Assembly: GCA_032622095.1 (NCBI GenBank)
Contig: CP136066.1
Coordinates: forward strand, 93,951,319-94,015,318
DNA length: 64,000 nt
Source of the DNA: Siphonodentalium dalli
Taxonomy: Eukaryota > Mollusca > Scaphopoda > Gadilida > Siphonodentaliidae
Direction of reading: 5' to 3'
The notes beneath the pieces were generated by a model, which was given only the letters and a program-made list of their open reading frames with translations, was not told where the DNA came from and did not search any database. Below are positions 34,083-45,766 of the stretch, piece by piece (position 1 is the first letter of the stretch; the number at the start of each line of letters is the position of its first letter). The position numbers and the translations under genes were made by a program.

Positions 34083-34545
34083 GAGCATCGCTTGGGTGTG
34101 GCAAAATATGCCAATGGTAATTCCAACAAAGGGCCATATCTCTGGTGAAAATTGGCAGGCAAAACCCAAATTCGAAAATTGAGTGCAAATTCCAACAAAA
34201 TGGGCCATAGCTCTGGTGAAAATTGGTGGGCGGAACCCAAATTCGAACTTGACCTGTATTTTGGGCTAGAAAACTCACATACCAAATTTCATTTAATTCA
34301 GTTCAGACTTACTAAAGTTATCATCAAGAAATGAAAATTGTGTGCAAATTCCAAAAAAATGGACCATAGATTCTGCTGAAAATTTGCAGGGTGGAATCCA
34401 AATTCAAATTTTACCTTTATTTTGGGTTAGTAAACTCATACTAAATTGCATTCCATTCAATTCAGACTTCCTAAAGTTATCATTCGGAAACGAAAAAAAG
34501 CGAATGGACCGATGGACCAATAACATAATACAAACGAAGAACATG
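34083..34545 (-). repeat. I-type interspersed repeat, inverted
   Basis: From ACAAGAGCATCGCTTGGG to GGACCGATGGACCAATAAC. ATAATAC occurs just before and just after and may be a target duplication. Contains three AAATTCCAA...ATGGGCCATA-type units. Confidence 0.7.
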
Positions 34546-34834
34546 TCATAAATTCATTAGAAAGTCATTCTCATCACATTTTCTGGAATCAGATATAGTA
34601 TTACAGAGGTTAGCCATTTATATTATTGGATTGACAACGATAGTTTTTTTTCTTTATTTGAATGAATTACAAATTATTCTAAAACTGAAACGAATAAAAA
34701 TGTATACACTGCATTTCTCTCAAGATTTGGAGCTTCTGGGAACTCTAGTCAATAGTTTGTAGATCTGGGCACCCTAAACTATGTTGCCATGCAAACTACA
34801 CCAAATTAGGCTATGTATAAACTACGCCACTTAC

Positions 34835-34855
34835 CAACTTTGCTGGCACCAACAT
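34835..34855 (-). CDS. 21-bp micro-exon, juxtamembrane stalk
   Basis: Minus strand: acceptor GCCTTTTCAG (AG at 34857-34856), exon of 21 bp, donor GTAAGTGG (GT at 34834-34833). Phase 1 on both sides, encoding VGASKV between split codons; joined to the next exon it gives Ala and then NAGGDN. Both splice sites are close to consensus, which is the main evidence for so small an exon. The phase agrees with all other stalk exons. Confidence 0.65.
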
Positions 34856-34860
34856 CTGAA

Positions 34861-35099
34861 AAGGCAAAACATAAAAATTAGAAAGAGAATTAACTCAAGT
34901 TCTCCAAAATTATCACCTGAGTTCTAGAAGTTTATATATCAGATTTATGGAGGCACGGACTCAGTATGAGTGTTCATTGCTTCAAATACGCTTGCTTCAA
35001 GGAGTGCGACAAATTCTCAATTCTTATCGAAATTGCCACGTATCAATCGGAATGGCACATTGATATGTCCCTCAAGTTGGGCTCAATTCAAATCAAGCT
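34861..35099. other. Intronic sequence
   Basis: No repeat recognised before the SINE. Confidence 0.35.
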
Positions 35100-35215
35100 T
35101 GCAAATCGGCCATGATTTTCGCCCATGTCAGGGTTCGAGCCTGCGCCTACCTCCTCTATCCCAGACTGTGATGATCTTATCCACGACCGAACCACCTTGG
35201 CTACAGGGACATCAT
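35100..35215 (-). repeat. tRNA-derived SINE head
   Basis: On the minus strand, TAGCCAAGGTGG (complement of 35192-35203) fits a pol III A box and GGCTCGAACCC (complement of 35130-35140) fits a B box, about 60 bp apart, with GATAAGATCATCACAGTCTG between. That arrangement is usual in invertebrate tRNA-derived SINEs. It does not fold as a tRNA gene as far as I can see. Confidence 0.65.
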
Positions 35216-35488
35216 TAAGAACAACGCAGGCATATGTAGGACATTGTTCTGGAATGGTTGGGATTTGAGACAAGAAAAGGTGATTTATAACCGCAGCTAT
35301 GGGAACCTCTAAAACATACCATTCCCACACTAACCTTTATCATATTATAACATAGACGCAAGACAAAATTCTCACTTACTCCAGAAACATCTAACGGAGT
35401 GACTCCAGAAACATCTAACGGAGTGGTCAAGAACTAAGAAGAGGAATTTATATGCATAAACATTTACCCGAGAAGAGGATTATATACA
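35216..35488. other. Intronic sequence with a short direct repeat
   Basis: CTCCAGAAACATCTAACGGA occurs twice in a row at about 35379-35422. Confidence 0.5.
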
Positions 35489-35492
35489 TTTA

Positions 35493-35665
35493 ACCCTTTT
35501 AGTGCCAGGGGCCGATCTCATCGGCCCTAAACCTACAAAATAAGTCTGTTAAAGAATATAAGAATAAATTATTTAAAATTGTAAAAAATTGTAACAATAA
35601 AAAAAGAGAATGGATTGGCACAGGGTATATGGGTTGATAGAAAAATCGACCTGGCACTCAAAGGG
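35493..35665. mobile_element. TTAA-D MITE, core deleted
   Basis: TTAA at 35489-35492 and 35666-35669. Ends CCCTTTTAGTGCCAGGGG and CCTGGCACTCAAAGGG. Only a remnant of the palindromic core remains (GAGAATGGATTGGCACAGGG). Confidence 0.9.
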
Positions 35666-35669
35666 TTAA

Positions 35670-35960
35670 ACTATGTAAACCTAAGAAGAGGATTATCTAC
35701 AGTGTTATACCTATCAGGAGAACATTTTATACGAGGAACAGTTTTATACCAATCAGGAGAATAATTTAACTCAGGCCAAATGCCATATTAACATCTTCTA
35801 CACTCTCCATCTGTATATATATAAATATCATCAAAATATAATAATTTGGTCAAAGCATTTAATATACCAAATCAGGGATCACATCCATTGATCAAAAATA
35901 TGAGCAAAGTATTAAAATGAGCTAATGAAATAGAGGTTTCATGTTTCATGTGGGTATATA
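35670..35960. other. Intronic sequence
   Basis: Nothing recognised. Confidence 0.35.
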
Positions 35961-36165
35961 CAGTAATGTCCTAAATAATCGACCCCCAAACCACAGCAGA
36001 ATTACGGGAAATTTTTCAGGATTTAGTCGGAAATATGGCTTGCTGCCATTCATCGGAAAGCTCTCACTGAGTGCTTTCCGATGAATGGCAACAAACCATA
36101 TTTCCGATTTAAATCCTGAAAAATTTCCCATAATTCTGCTGTGGTTAAAGGGTCATATACTTCTG
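35961..36165. mobile_element. TA-A MITE, right tip altered
   Basis: Left end CAGTAATGTCCTAAATAATC. The right tip has GGTTAAAGGGTCATATACTT instead of the usual GGAGTCGATTATTTAGGGC; the same variant tip is seen at 30.53 and 58.25 kb, defining a subfamily. Confidence 0.88.
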
Positions 36166-36283
36166 TATATCATTTATCCATATATTTTTCATTCTAAGCA
36201 CCATAACTTCAGAAAAATTGAATGGACAGTAGCTGTTGTATGCAGATATTGTTTCCTCGTTTTCACTGCCTCATTTGCATATA

Positions 36284-36430
36284 TTAACCCCTTCTTTACT
36301 AAATGAATTCTCTCACCAGTTATAAAAGTATATTTTGGAATGATGAGCATAAAAACAGACTGCCTAAAAGATAATACAAATTCAGGAGGGATTCCTATTC
36401 ATTGGAGAGAAATGTTCAATCTATTATCTA
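36284..36430. mobile_element. TTAA-E left half
   Basis: TTAACCCCTTCTTTACTAAA to GAGAAATGTTCAATCTATTA. Confidence 0.7.
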
Positions 36431-36665
36431 TTAAGGGACATAACTCAGTAAAAAATTGATGGACATAACCCATTCTATGGGGCTATCTCTTCTCCCATGA
36501 TGTTACATGAACATACCAAAGTCAAACAATCAAATTTTGTCTATGATGACTCAGATAGCGTGTTCCAAAGTTATTGATGGACAACCAGACACACTGTCCG
36601 GACTGACTGAATCCATTTCTATATCCCTGCAAACCAATAGCAGGAAAAGTTCACTTGTCTTGCTA

Positions 36666-36910
36666 CAGTAATTCTCTAAATTATCAACTCCTTAACCACA
36701 GCAGAATTATGGGTAACTTTTCAGGATTTAGTCGGAAATATGGCTTGTTGCCATTCATCGGAAAGCTCTCTGTGGCTTGTTGTCATTTATCGGAAAGCTC
36801 TCAGTGACAGCTTTCCGATGAATGGCAACAAGTCATATTTCCGACTAAATCCTGAAAAATTACCCATAATTCTGCTTTGGTTAAGGAGTCGATTATTTAG
36901 GGCATTACTG
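36666..36910. mobile_element. TA-A MITE with a duplicated centre
   Basis: The segment GGCTTGTTGCCATTCATCGG is followed by a second copy GGCTTGTTGTCATTTATCGG, making this copy about 245 bp. Confidence 0.9.
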
Positions 36911-37242
36911 TAATTGCTCTCATTTATAGTACTGCTTTCTCAATGAACAAATTGTATGCATGATTAAGATTGTTCTAAAATTCAAATACCTTTATAGATA
37001 TGCGCATGTCATATATGGCATGCTTTTAAGTGAACAATAGTAACAAAACTTTCTCTTCTGAAGGCAATTTATATTGATTTTATTCAAAACCTTGCCAGAG
37101 CACTCAATAGAAATATTCCAACAATATCAATTTTGTATTGCAATCATTGTCTAATCAAGAAATCAATTGTGATTTGGCCATTATGTTGCAACTGCACACT
37201 ACGTGCTTAGGTCAAAAGAAAGAGCAGAGCACAGACGGCAAT
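36911..37242. other. Intronic sequence
   Basis: Nothing recognised. Confidence 0.35.
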
Positions 37243-37694
37243 CAAACCTGATTATAGTGTGTCTGTCATTTGCAGAATGAGGTCCCCAGAGGGTGAATTT
37301 AGTGATGCTATCCCACACAAGGGGCTAGCATCACCAAATTCACCCTCTGGGGACCTCATGCTGCTTATGCCTCATCTTCTCTGGAAAGTTTCTTTATTAT
37401 CAAATTTCTATAGAAACTTAGATTCTATTTTTTTTTTAGTTTAGTTTCTGTATATCACCAAATTGGCAGACGACACATTGCATAATCGAGGTTCCCAATG
37501 GGTGTACATCACAATATTCACAATTTGGGAACTTCAATCTGAGTCTATATCTCCCATAGCAGATGAGGCCATGCAGAATGAGGTCCCCAGAGGGAGAATT
37601 TGGTGATGCTAGCCTGCTATGCGGGATAGCATCACTAAATTCACCCTCTGAGGACCTCATTCTGCAAACGACAGGCACACTAAACTCAGACTTG
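37243..37694. mobile_element. hAT-F foldback element
   Basis: Ends CAAACCTGATTATAGTGTG and CACACTAAACTCAGACTTG. Flanks ACGGCAAT and ACTGCGAT agree at 6 of 8 positions, an aged target duplication. Confidence 0.82.
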
Positions 37695-37790
37695 ACTGCG
37701 ATGCAATTATAATCTACTTACCGGTACTAGTAATGAGATTTCTATTTAAGATTCAGTCGTGGTCCACTTTTTGCAGCATTTTTTAGTTAA

Positions 37791-38017
37791 CCCGTTCTAG
37801 ACTGAATAGATTCTGCCATTCAGTTATAAAAGTATACATTGGAACAGTCTATTATTCATTTAGAAGGGTGTTCAGACAACAGATAATACAAGTGAAGAAC
37901 GATTGATATCCATTGGTGGGAAATCTTCATTTAATAAGTTCAACAAACGAGCTATAACATATGATCTGAACATTTCCTAAGGAATCACTTGTCAATGAGT
38001 ATCTAGTATAAAAACGG
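37791..38017. mobile_element. TTAA-E MITE, complete
   Basis: TTAA at 37787-37790 and 38018-38021, ends CCCGTTCTAGACTGAATAG and AGTATAAAAACGG. Confidence 0.82.
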
Positions 38018-38021
38018 TTAA

Positions 38022-39371
38022 AGATATATCCTCAAGTTAGTAACAAACTCATAAGTTAATTTTCAACTGAAAAGACACCTGAATTTTTTTTAATTATTTC
38101 CAAGATTATCAATATACAGACATTGAAAATTCAAAGAAGCATATAAAATTAATACACTAAAAAAAAATATATAATAAAATGAATAAATGAAGCAAACTAA
38201 ATACATTAGTATCTGACATTAACAAATGGTTTTGTAGTTTAACCATAGAATAAGATATAGATAAAATAGAAAGAATAATCATATCAAATCAAAGATAGTC
38301 ACATCAGTCTATAGATATTTTTATGGATTCAGAAATGAGATTTGTTTCACGGGGATTCATAACTTCCCTGTTAGAACAAGAAAGTTTTTAATGGAGAATG
38401 GAACCTGACATGCTGTTTAGTTAGTGTTTGGTTAGACATGCCAAAGAGAAAACAGGTGAACAATGGGTTTACTATTTTTCACAAGTCACAAGCAGAAGGC
38501 TTTTTGTAGATAAAATGTTTGATAATACGAAAAAAGAAATAGTGTACCACTTCAGCACGTGATGCTAAGGACATATTGCAGCACTTCAACACTCAATGCA
38601 AAAGAGATCATAATATATACAATCGAATTTACAGTACGCAGTCAACATAGTTTCTGATGAATATCTAGGCATATAGAGTGTCAGATTTCAAACAACGTCA
38701 TGTTACCTGTATAATTTTGGTAAGCGAAATTATACCAAGTTTTTTTGTTCAGCATCTGACATTTCTATACCCCAGAGATTTATCGAAAACAATGTTGATT
38801 AGTTAAAATATGCCAACAAAACATTATTTTCGGCTATCTAGTTTGAATCCTGCTAAAAAAAATAATTGAAAGGCGTTCTTTTCCATTGGGACATACTAGT
38901 AGCTGAATTCGAATGACAGGCCAAAACTATATTGGTCAAATTTGACAATGATGAAGAAGTTCATAAAATAAACACACTTTGATTATCTTTTTTCGATAAT
39001 AAATTACACAAAAGTAAGAAACGACACCTGTATTAAAACTATAAATATATTCTTTATGGTGATAAAACTCAAACATTTAAAAATATGATACTAGAAGATC
39101 TATTGTAATAAAAACCCTCAGAGTTAGAATTCAGAAGCAGGGTTCGCACTGAATTTGCAGTCTCGGATGACTGACACTAAATGGAAATAGTAAAACATTC
39201 CTTTATCCCCATCAAAATTATGGCATTTCACCATTCAGTCTTATTCATTAATTTTGTTTTCACACTGTATGGTAACTATGGACGTTGCTTACAAAATGAC
39301 ATCATGATGTGGGGTGCTGATTAGAGTCGCCAAATTTCTTGAAGTATCACTGCGCGTTATAATCAAGTAAT
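38022..39371. other. Unassigned intronic sequence
   Basis: About 1.35 kb without a recognised repeat or exon. The last 8 bp are the target duplication of the following hAT-F element. Confidence 0.4.
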
Positions 39372-40160
39372 CAAGCCTTGAAATAGGGTGTCTGTCATTT
39401 GCAGAATGAGGTCCCCAGAGGGTGAATTTAGTGATGGTATCCCGCACGGCGGGTTACCGTCACCAAATTCACCCTCTGGGAACCTCATTCTGCTTCGGCC
39501 TCGACTGCTATGAGACCCGGGATCAGATTGAAATTCCGCACTTCAAGTTGGTGATGTGCACCCATTGAGCATTGGGATTATGCAAATTTATCTTCTGCAA
39601 ATTAGGGGACATAGAAACTGAGCAGAAGGGAAAAAATAACTAAAAACAATATTACTTCCCAGAAGATTATGCCTAAATAGAATGAAGTCCCCATAGGGTG
39701 AGTTTGGTTGGTGATGCTAGCCTGCTGTGTGGGATAGTGTCACTAAATTCACCCTCTGGGGACCTCATTCTGCAAATGTCAGACATACTATATCCAGGTT
39801 TGAGTGAGTCATTCGTATTCATTGCATACATATCAATTTCATACATCATCAATTATTATTTAAATTTTCTGTTCAAAGTTAAGAGACTGATAATTTACTT
39901 ATCTTGATTTGAGCAGTCAACTTATTCAGCCTATAAGAGGGAGGTTATAAAGTGACCAATTATAGATAGGGATTTGCATGCAGATCAAAAGTTATCACCA
40001 AATTCACCCTCTGGGGACCTCATTCTGCTTACACCTCAGCAGAATGAGGTTCCCAGAGGGTGAATTTGGTGATGCTAGCCCGCTATGCAGGGTAGCATCA
40101 CTAAATTCACCCTCTGGGGACCTCATTCTGCAAATGACAGACACCCTATTTCAAGGCTTG
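39372..40160. mobile_element. Chimeric hAT-F element at the start of the tandem duplication
   Basis: Outer ends CAAGCCTTGAAATAGGGTG and its complement, flanked by a perfect 8-bp duplication CAAGTAAT (39364-39371 and 40161-40168). From about 39.40 kb the interior switches to a second hAT-F element (its right end at 39802 followed by AGTGAGTC) and its flank, then returns to the first element at about 39.99 kb. Confidence 0.82.
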
Positions 40161-40710
40161 CAAGTAATAGAGATTGTTGCTGCCAAGCATATCCAAGTGC
40201 CTTGACCAATCAGATGCACGCGTTTAAGCGAAATCAAAAGTAGGTGTAATTATGATAATGTAATGTCCTCATTTCATTCACACCTTGCCCGATATTCCGA
40301 AAATAAAAACATTGGTCAATAAGAAATTTAATTGAAAATTACGCCACACCATTCTTATGTATGTTAAAAACAAAATGAAAGATGTGGCACAGTGACAGTT
40401 AAGCCCGTCTGTCAACGGTGAATATATTTTAATATTTATCACCAAAGAAAGTTAACTGTCAGATGCAGGCAAAATGTTCAAATCCGCATAAAGGTCAAAT
40501 GAATTATGTAGAAAACATAAAAATGGAAATGTGGTAAATCGCAGTTTTGAAAAGATTCTGCAATCTTACTTAAAATAATGGAGAATTTATCTTTGAAGGC
40601 AGTTTGTGAGGTAACAGTAAGTTAGTAAATAAAATATGCATGGTAATTCAGGTAAAGGTCATCTACTGAGCTAACATTACTAAGAAAGATTATAACTACT
40701 GCAAGACATA

Positions 40711-40899
40711 CAGTAACGCTCTAAATAATCGACTCCTTAACCAAAGCAGAATTATGGGTAATTTTTCAGGATTTAGTCGGAAATATGACTTGTTGCCATT
40801 CATCGGAAAGCTCTCAACAAGCCATATTTCCGACTAAATCCTGAAAAATTACCCATAATTCTGCTGTGGTTAAGAAGTCGATTATTTAGAGCATTACTG
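40711..40899. mobile_element. TA-A MITE in duplication copy 1
   Basis: CAGTAACGCTCT...AGAGCATTACTG, right arm short at the centre; 58 bp from the stalk exon. Absent from the older exon relative at 46.1 kb. Confidence 0.93.
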
Positions 40900-40956
40900 T
40901 AGGATGATACATGGTTCAGCAGGACGAACATTGGTAATTTTATTAAATCAACTCAC

Positions 40957-40992
40957 TAGTGCCGATCGTTGTACTGATTGTTTCCACATATT
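40957..40992 (-). CDS. 36-bp stalk exon, duplication copy 1
   Basis: Minus strand: acceptor TTTTAGCTCCAG (AG at 40994-40993), exon of 36 bp, donor GTGAGT (GT at 40956-40955). Phase 1 at both ends, so inclusion or skipping keeps frame. Encodes YVETISTTIGT between split codons (Lys before when joined to a sibling exon, Asn after when joined to the 34.8 kb micro-exon). Thr/Ser-rich, consistent with an O-glycosylated stalk (inference). Identical to the copy at 44284-44319. Confidence 0.68.
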
Positions 40993-40999
40993 CTGGAGC

Positions 41000-42439
41000 T
41001 AAAAGAAATCATACACAGTTGTTTTGCAAATTTTTTTACATTTAGGGTGGATACACACATGCATGAAATCTCTGTAATTATCGTGTATTTGGCGTTTTAC
41101 ATGGATCATACAGACAATGTAATATGTGTCCACTGACAACCCAATCATTGTCAACGTGTTGACCGCACTGATTTGTAGTTCCAATTAAGTCGGAATGTAG
41201 AAAAGCCGTTATCTTGAACCGAGTCGCCAGGCCACTTAAAATAATTGTTCGTGGGATAACCCATATGGTGGGCGTTCTATATGTAAATAATTACCAGTCC
41301 TCTTTTGATATTTATAGCAGTGGTGGATCAGGATTCCCCCGACTTGTGCCTATAATGTGATCCCCGACTTGTGGCTATATATGATCCCGAAAGCTACCAG
41401 GCGGGGTGACTAAATCTGAGCTACTTAAGTAAAACATATTATATTGTACCTTCTTGCCAAGATTATTCCGACCGATATACATGTATTCAACTAAGTCCCT
41501 TACCGATTTGAAGCTTTCGAGACCCCACGCCAAACAAGCATCATGGTCGAACATGTTCTATATGTCAGACATGTCGCATCTCGTGTTCGTGCATTAATAA
41601 AATGCCAGATATCACACAGACTTGACTAATTTCCGCAGAGAAGATATGTTTTTGACTGGCCTTAAATGTCCTGACAGCAGACAGTTTGACTTCGCTTATA
41701 ACTACTCACTTGTCTGGACTGTTAACAATGAACCGCTCGCGCGTAGGTGATTAATGTTGTCAATTATTGGCGTGGCCATGTAAAATACATGTATTTTACA
41801 TACAGAGATTACATGCATGTGTGTATCCACCCTTAGTAGATGAAAGAAGTGTTGTTGTTATAGTTTCGAAGACAAGAAAACCAGTTGATACTTCTTGAAA
41901 TTGTATTTGATTTCCAGTGGGCACATTTTCAGTGATTGAGTAACTTTCCGGTACATGTACCAGTTTATGCACATAATCAACTAGAGCGATTTGGGACTGA
42001 AATAAAACTGAGAATATACTAATTTATGTCTCCGATATAATGTACTAGTAGAACATGATATTTAATGTAATTTGATACTTCAATCATTATGTGGGTCTTA
42101 AAACCTTTCTTTGCTAAATTGATTTTCCTATCAATGTTATAAAATTATTCATTGGAAAGTTCAATTATTTATTCATCTGGTAGGATTAACTCGTTCACTG
42201 CTAAATATCCTACATACACATAATAAAATGCATATATATGTTTCAATAAACAGAAAATCATTGAATTTTATGCTCGGAGTAGGTAATTTTCACCATTTTC
42301 TCAAATTTGACCCCCAGCAACAGCTCATAACTGCAGCCTCATAATTACACCTTCAGGTTTTACACAAGTTATGACCACTTACCTCACAGTTACATCTCCA
42401 TAAAAACAGTCCACATGACAGTTAATCCTTATATATGTA
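41000..42439. other. Intron segment shared by both duplicate copies
   Basis: Mostly unassigned. Includes a partial TTAA-E left end at about 42097-42190 (CCTTTCTTTGCTAAATTG) and a palindrome ATGTAAAATACATGTATTTT near 41.78 kb. Confidence 0.5.
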
Positions 42440-42612
42440 CAGTAATGCTCTAATTAATCAACCTCTTAACCACAGCAGAATTATAGGTAACTTTTCAGGA
42501 TTTAGTCGGAAATATGGCTTGTTGCAAAAACAAGCCATATTTCCGACTAAATCCTGAAAAGTTACCCATAATTCTGATGTGGTTAAGGAGTCGATTATTT
42601 AGGGCATTACTG
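42440..42612. mobile_element. Chimeric TA-A MITE at the duplication junction
   Basis: Left arm matches the MITE at 45767 (GCTCTAATTAATCAACCTC, TTATAGGTAAC). Right arm matches the composite-type MITE at 18872 (CTGATGTGGTTAAGG, the complement of AACCACATCAG). About 40 bp around the hairpin turn is missing (GGCTTGTTGCAAAAACAAGCC). Confidence 0.9.
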
Positions 42613-43320
42613 TATGTGTTTCTGAGCAGAGCATCAGGAGCATGCTGTTGGTACGGACTTGATCATTGGTTCTAACAAAGAAGTGAGTCTATGTCTGGAA
42701 ATATTCTGTCTGAAATTTGCAGAATGAGGTCCCCAAAGGGTGAATTTAGTGATGGTATCCTGCACGGCGGGTTACCGTCACCAAATTCACCCTCTGGGAA
42801 CCTCATTCTGCTTCGGCCTCGACTGCTATGAGAGACCCGGGATCAGATTGAAATTCCGCAGTTCAAGTTGGTGATGTGCACGGTGCACCCATTGGGCATT
42901 GGGATTATGCAAATTTATCTTCTGCAAATTAGGGGACATAGAAACTGAGCAGAAGGGAAAAAATAACTAAAAACAATATTACTTCCCAGAAGATTATGCC
43001 TAAATAGAATGAAGTCCCCATAGGGTGAGTTTGGTTGGTGATGCTAGCCTGCTGTGTGGGATAGTGTCACTAAATTCACCCTCTGGGGACCTCATTCTGC
43101 AAATGTCAGACATACTATATCCAGGTTTGAGTGAGTCATTCGTATTCATTGCATACATATCAATTTCATACATCATCAATTATTATTTAAATTTTCTGTT
43201 CAAAGTTAAGAGACTGATAATTTACTTATCTTGATTTGAGCAGTCAACTTATTCAGCCTATAAGAGGGAGGTTATAAAGTGACCAATTATAGATAGGGAT
43301 TTGCATGCAGATCAAAAGTT
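42613..43320 (+). repeat. Composite repeat copy 3 at the junction
   Basis: Link of about 75 bp, intact hAT-F (42690-43129) and about 190 bp of flank. The same order, inverted, is found at 18170-18871. Confidence 0.85.
42690..43129. mobile_element. hAT-F foldback element, intact in copy 2
   Basis: AGTGAGTC at 42682-42689 and 43130-43137 is a perfect 8-bp target duplication. In copy 1 only the right part of this element survives. Confidence 0.88.
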
Positions 43321-44037
43321 ATCACCAAATTCACCCTCTGGGGACCTCATTCTGCTTGCACCTCAGCAGAATGAGGTTCCCAGAGGGTGAATTTGGTGAT
43401 GCTAGCCCGCTATGCAGGGTAGCATCACTAAATTCACCCTCTGGGGACCTCATTCTGCAAATGACAGACACCCTATTTCAAGGCTTGCAAGTAATAGAGA
43501 TTGTTGCTGCCAAGCATATCCAAGTGCCTTGACCAATCAGATGCACGCGTTTAAGCGAAATCAAAAGTAGGTGTAATTATGATAATGTAATGTCCTCATT
43601 TCATTCACACCTTGCCCGATATTCCGAAAATAAAAACATTGGTCAATAAGAAATTTAATTGAAAATTACGCCACACCATTCTTATGTATGTTAAAAACAA
43701 AATGAAAGATGTGGCACAGTGACAGTTAAGCCCGTCTGTCAACGGTGAATATATTTTAATATTTATCACCAAAGAAAGTTAACTGTCAGATGCAGGCAAA
43801 ATGTTCAAATCCGCATAAAGGTCAAATGAATTATGTAGAAAACATAAAAATGGAAATGTGGTAAATCGCAGTTTTGAAAAGATTCTGCAATCTTACTTAA
43901 AATAATGGAGAATTTATCTTTGAAGGCAGTTTGTGAGGTAACAGTAAGTTAGTAAATAAAATATGCATGGTAATTCAGGTAAAGGTCATCTACTGAGCTA
44001 ACATTACTAAGAAAGATTATAACTACTGCAAGACATA

Positions 44038-44226
44038 CAGTAACGCTCTAAATAATCGACTCCTTAACCAAAGCAGAATTATGGGTAATTTTTCAGGATT
44101 TAGTCGGAAATATGACTTGTTGCCATTCATCGGAAAGCTCTCAACAAGCCATATTTCCGACTAAATCCTGAAAAATTACCCATAATTCTGCTGTGGTTAA
44201 GAAGTCGATTATTTAGAGCATTACTG
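44038..44226. mobile_element. TA-A MITE in duplication copy 2
   Basis: Counterpart of 40711-40899. Confidence 0.93.
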
Positions 44227-44283
44227 TAGGATGATACATGGTTCAGCAGGACGAACATTGGTAATTTTATTAAATCAACTCAC

Positions 44284-44319
44284 TAGTGCCGATCGTTGTA
44301 CTGATTGTTTCCACATATT
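44284..44319 (-). CDS. 36-bp stalk exon, duplication copy 2
   Basis: Same sequence and splice sites as 40957-40992 (acceptor AG at 44321-44320, donor GT at 44283-44282). Phase 1 on both sides, so the duplicated exon can be added to the mRNA in frame and lengthen the stalk by 12 residues (KYVETISTTIGT). Confidence 0.68.
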
Positions 44320-45766
44320 CTGGAGCTAAAAGAAATCATACACAGTTGTTTTGCAAATTTTTTTACATTTAGGGTGGATACACACATGCATGAAATCTCT
44401 GTAATTATCGTGTATTTGGCGTTTTACATGGATCATACAGACAATGTAATATGTGTCCACTGACAACCCAATCATTGTCGACGTGTTGACCGCACTGATT
44501 TGTAGTTCCAATTAAGTCGGAATGTAGAAAAGCCGTTATCTTGAACCGAGTCGCCAGGCCACTTAAAATAATTGTTCGTGGGATAACCCATATGGTGGGC
44601 GTTCTATATGTAAATAATTACCAGTCCTCTTTTGATATTTATAGCAGTGGTGGATCAGGATTCCCCCGACTTGTGCCTATAATGTGATCCCCGACTTGTG
44701 GCTATATATGATCCCGAAAGCTACCAGGCGGGGTGACTAAATCTGAGCTACTTAAGTAAAACATATTATATTGTACCTTCTTGCCAAGATTATTCCGACC
44801 GATATACATGTATTCAACTAAGTCCCTTACCGATTTGAAGCTTTCGAGACCCCACGCCAAACAAGCATCATGGTCGAACATGTTCTATATGTCAGACATG
44901 TCGCATCTCGTGTTCGTGCATTAATAAAATGCCAGATATCACACAGACTTGACTAATTTCCGCAGAGAAGATATGTTTTTGACTGGCCTTAAATGTCCTG
45001 ACAGCAGACAGTTTGACTTCGCTTATAACTACTCACTTGTCTGGACTGTTAACAATGAACCGCTCGCGCGTAGGTGATTAATGTTGTCAATTATTGGCGT
45101 GGCCATGTAAAATACATGTATTTTACATACAGAGATTACATGCATGTGTGTATCCACCCTTAGTAGATGAAAGAAGTGTTGTTGTTATAGTTTCGAAGAC
45201 AAGAAAACCAGTTGATACTTCTTGAAATTGTATTTGATTTCCAGTGGGCACATTTTCAGTGATTGAGTAACTTTCCGGTACATGTACCAGTTTATGCACA
45301 TAATCAACTAGAGCGATTTGGGACTGAAATAAAACTGAGAATATACTAATTTATGTCTCCGATATAATGTACTAGTAGAACATGATATTTAATGTAATTT
45401 GATACTTCAATCATTATGTGGGTCTTAAAACCTTTCTTTGCTAAATTGATTTTCCTATCAGTGTTATAAAATTATTCATTGGAAAGTTCAATTATTTATT
45501 CATCTGGTAGGATTAACTCGTTCACTGCTAAATATCCTACATACACATAATAAAATGCATATATATATTTCAATAAACAGAAAATCATTGAATTTTATGC
45601 TCGGAGTAGGTAATTTTCACCATTTTCTCAAATTTGACCCCCAGCAACAGCTCATAACTGCAGCCTCATAATTACACCTTCAGGTTTTACACAAGTTATG
45701 ACCACTTACCTCACAGTTACATCTCCATAAAAACAGTCCACATGACAGTTAATCCTTATATATGTA

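Larger units (their letters stand above)
39401..42612. repeat. Tandem segmental duplication, copy 1
   Basis: Nearly identical to 42719-45982. The offset is 3318 bp at the left edge and 3327 bp after two small insertions in copy 2. Substitutions seen are few (examples: 40030 A/G, 41154 A/G, 42103 A/G). Left edge lies in hAT-F sequence, right edge in a TA-A MITE. Contains a stalk exon. Confidence 0.95.

Noticed and set aside
35100-35215. A tRNA gene
   Set aside because: Box motifs are present but I see no acceptor stem or anticodon arm pairing.
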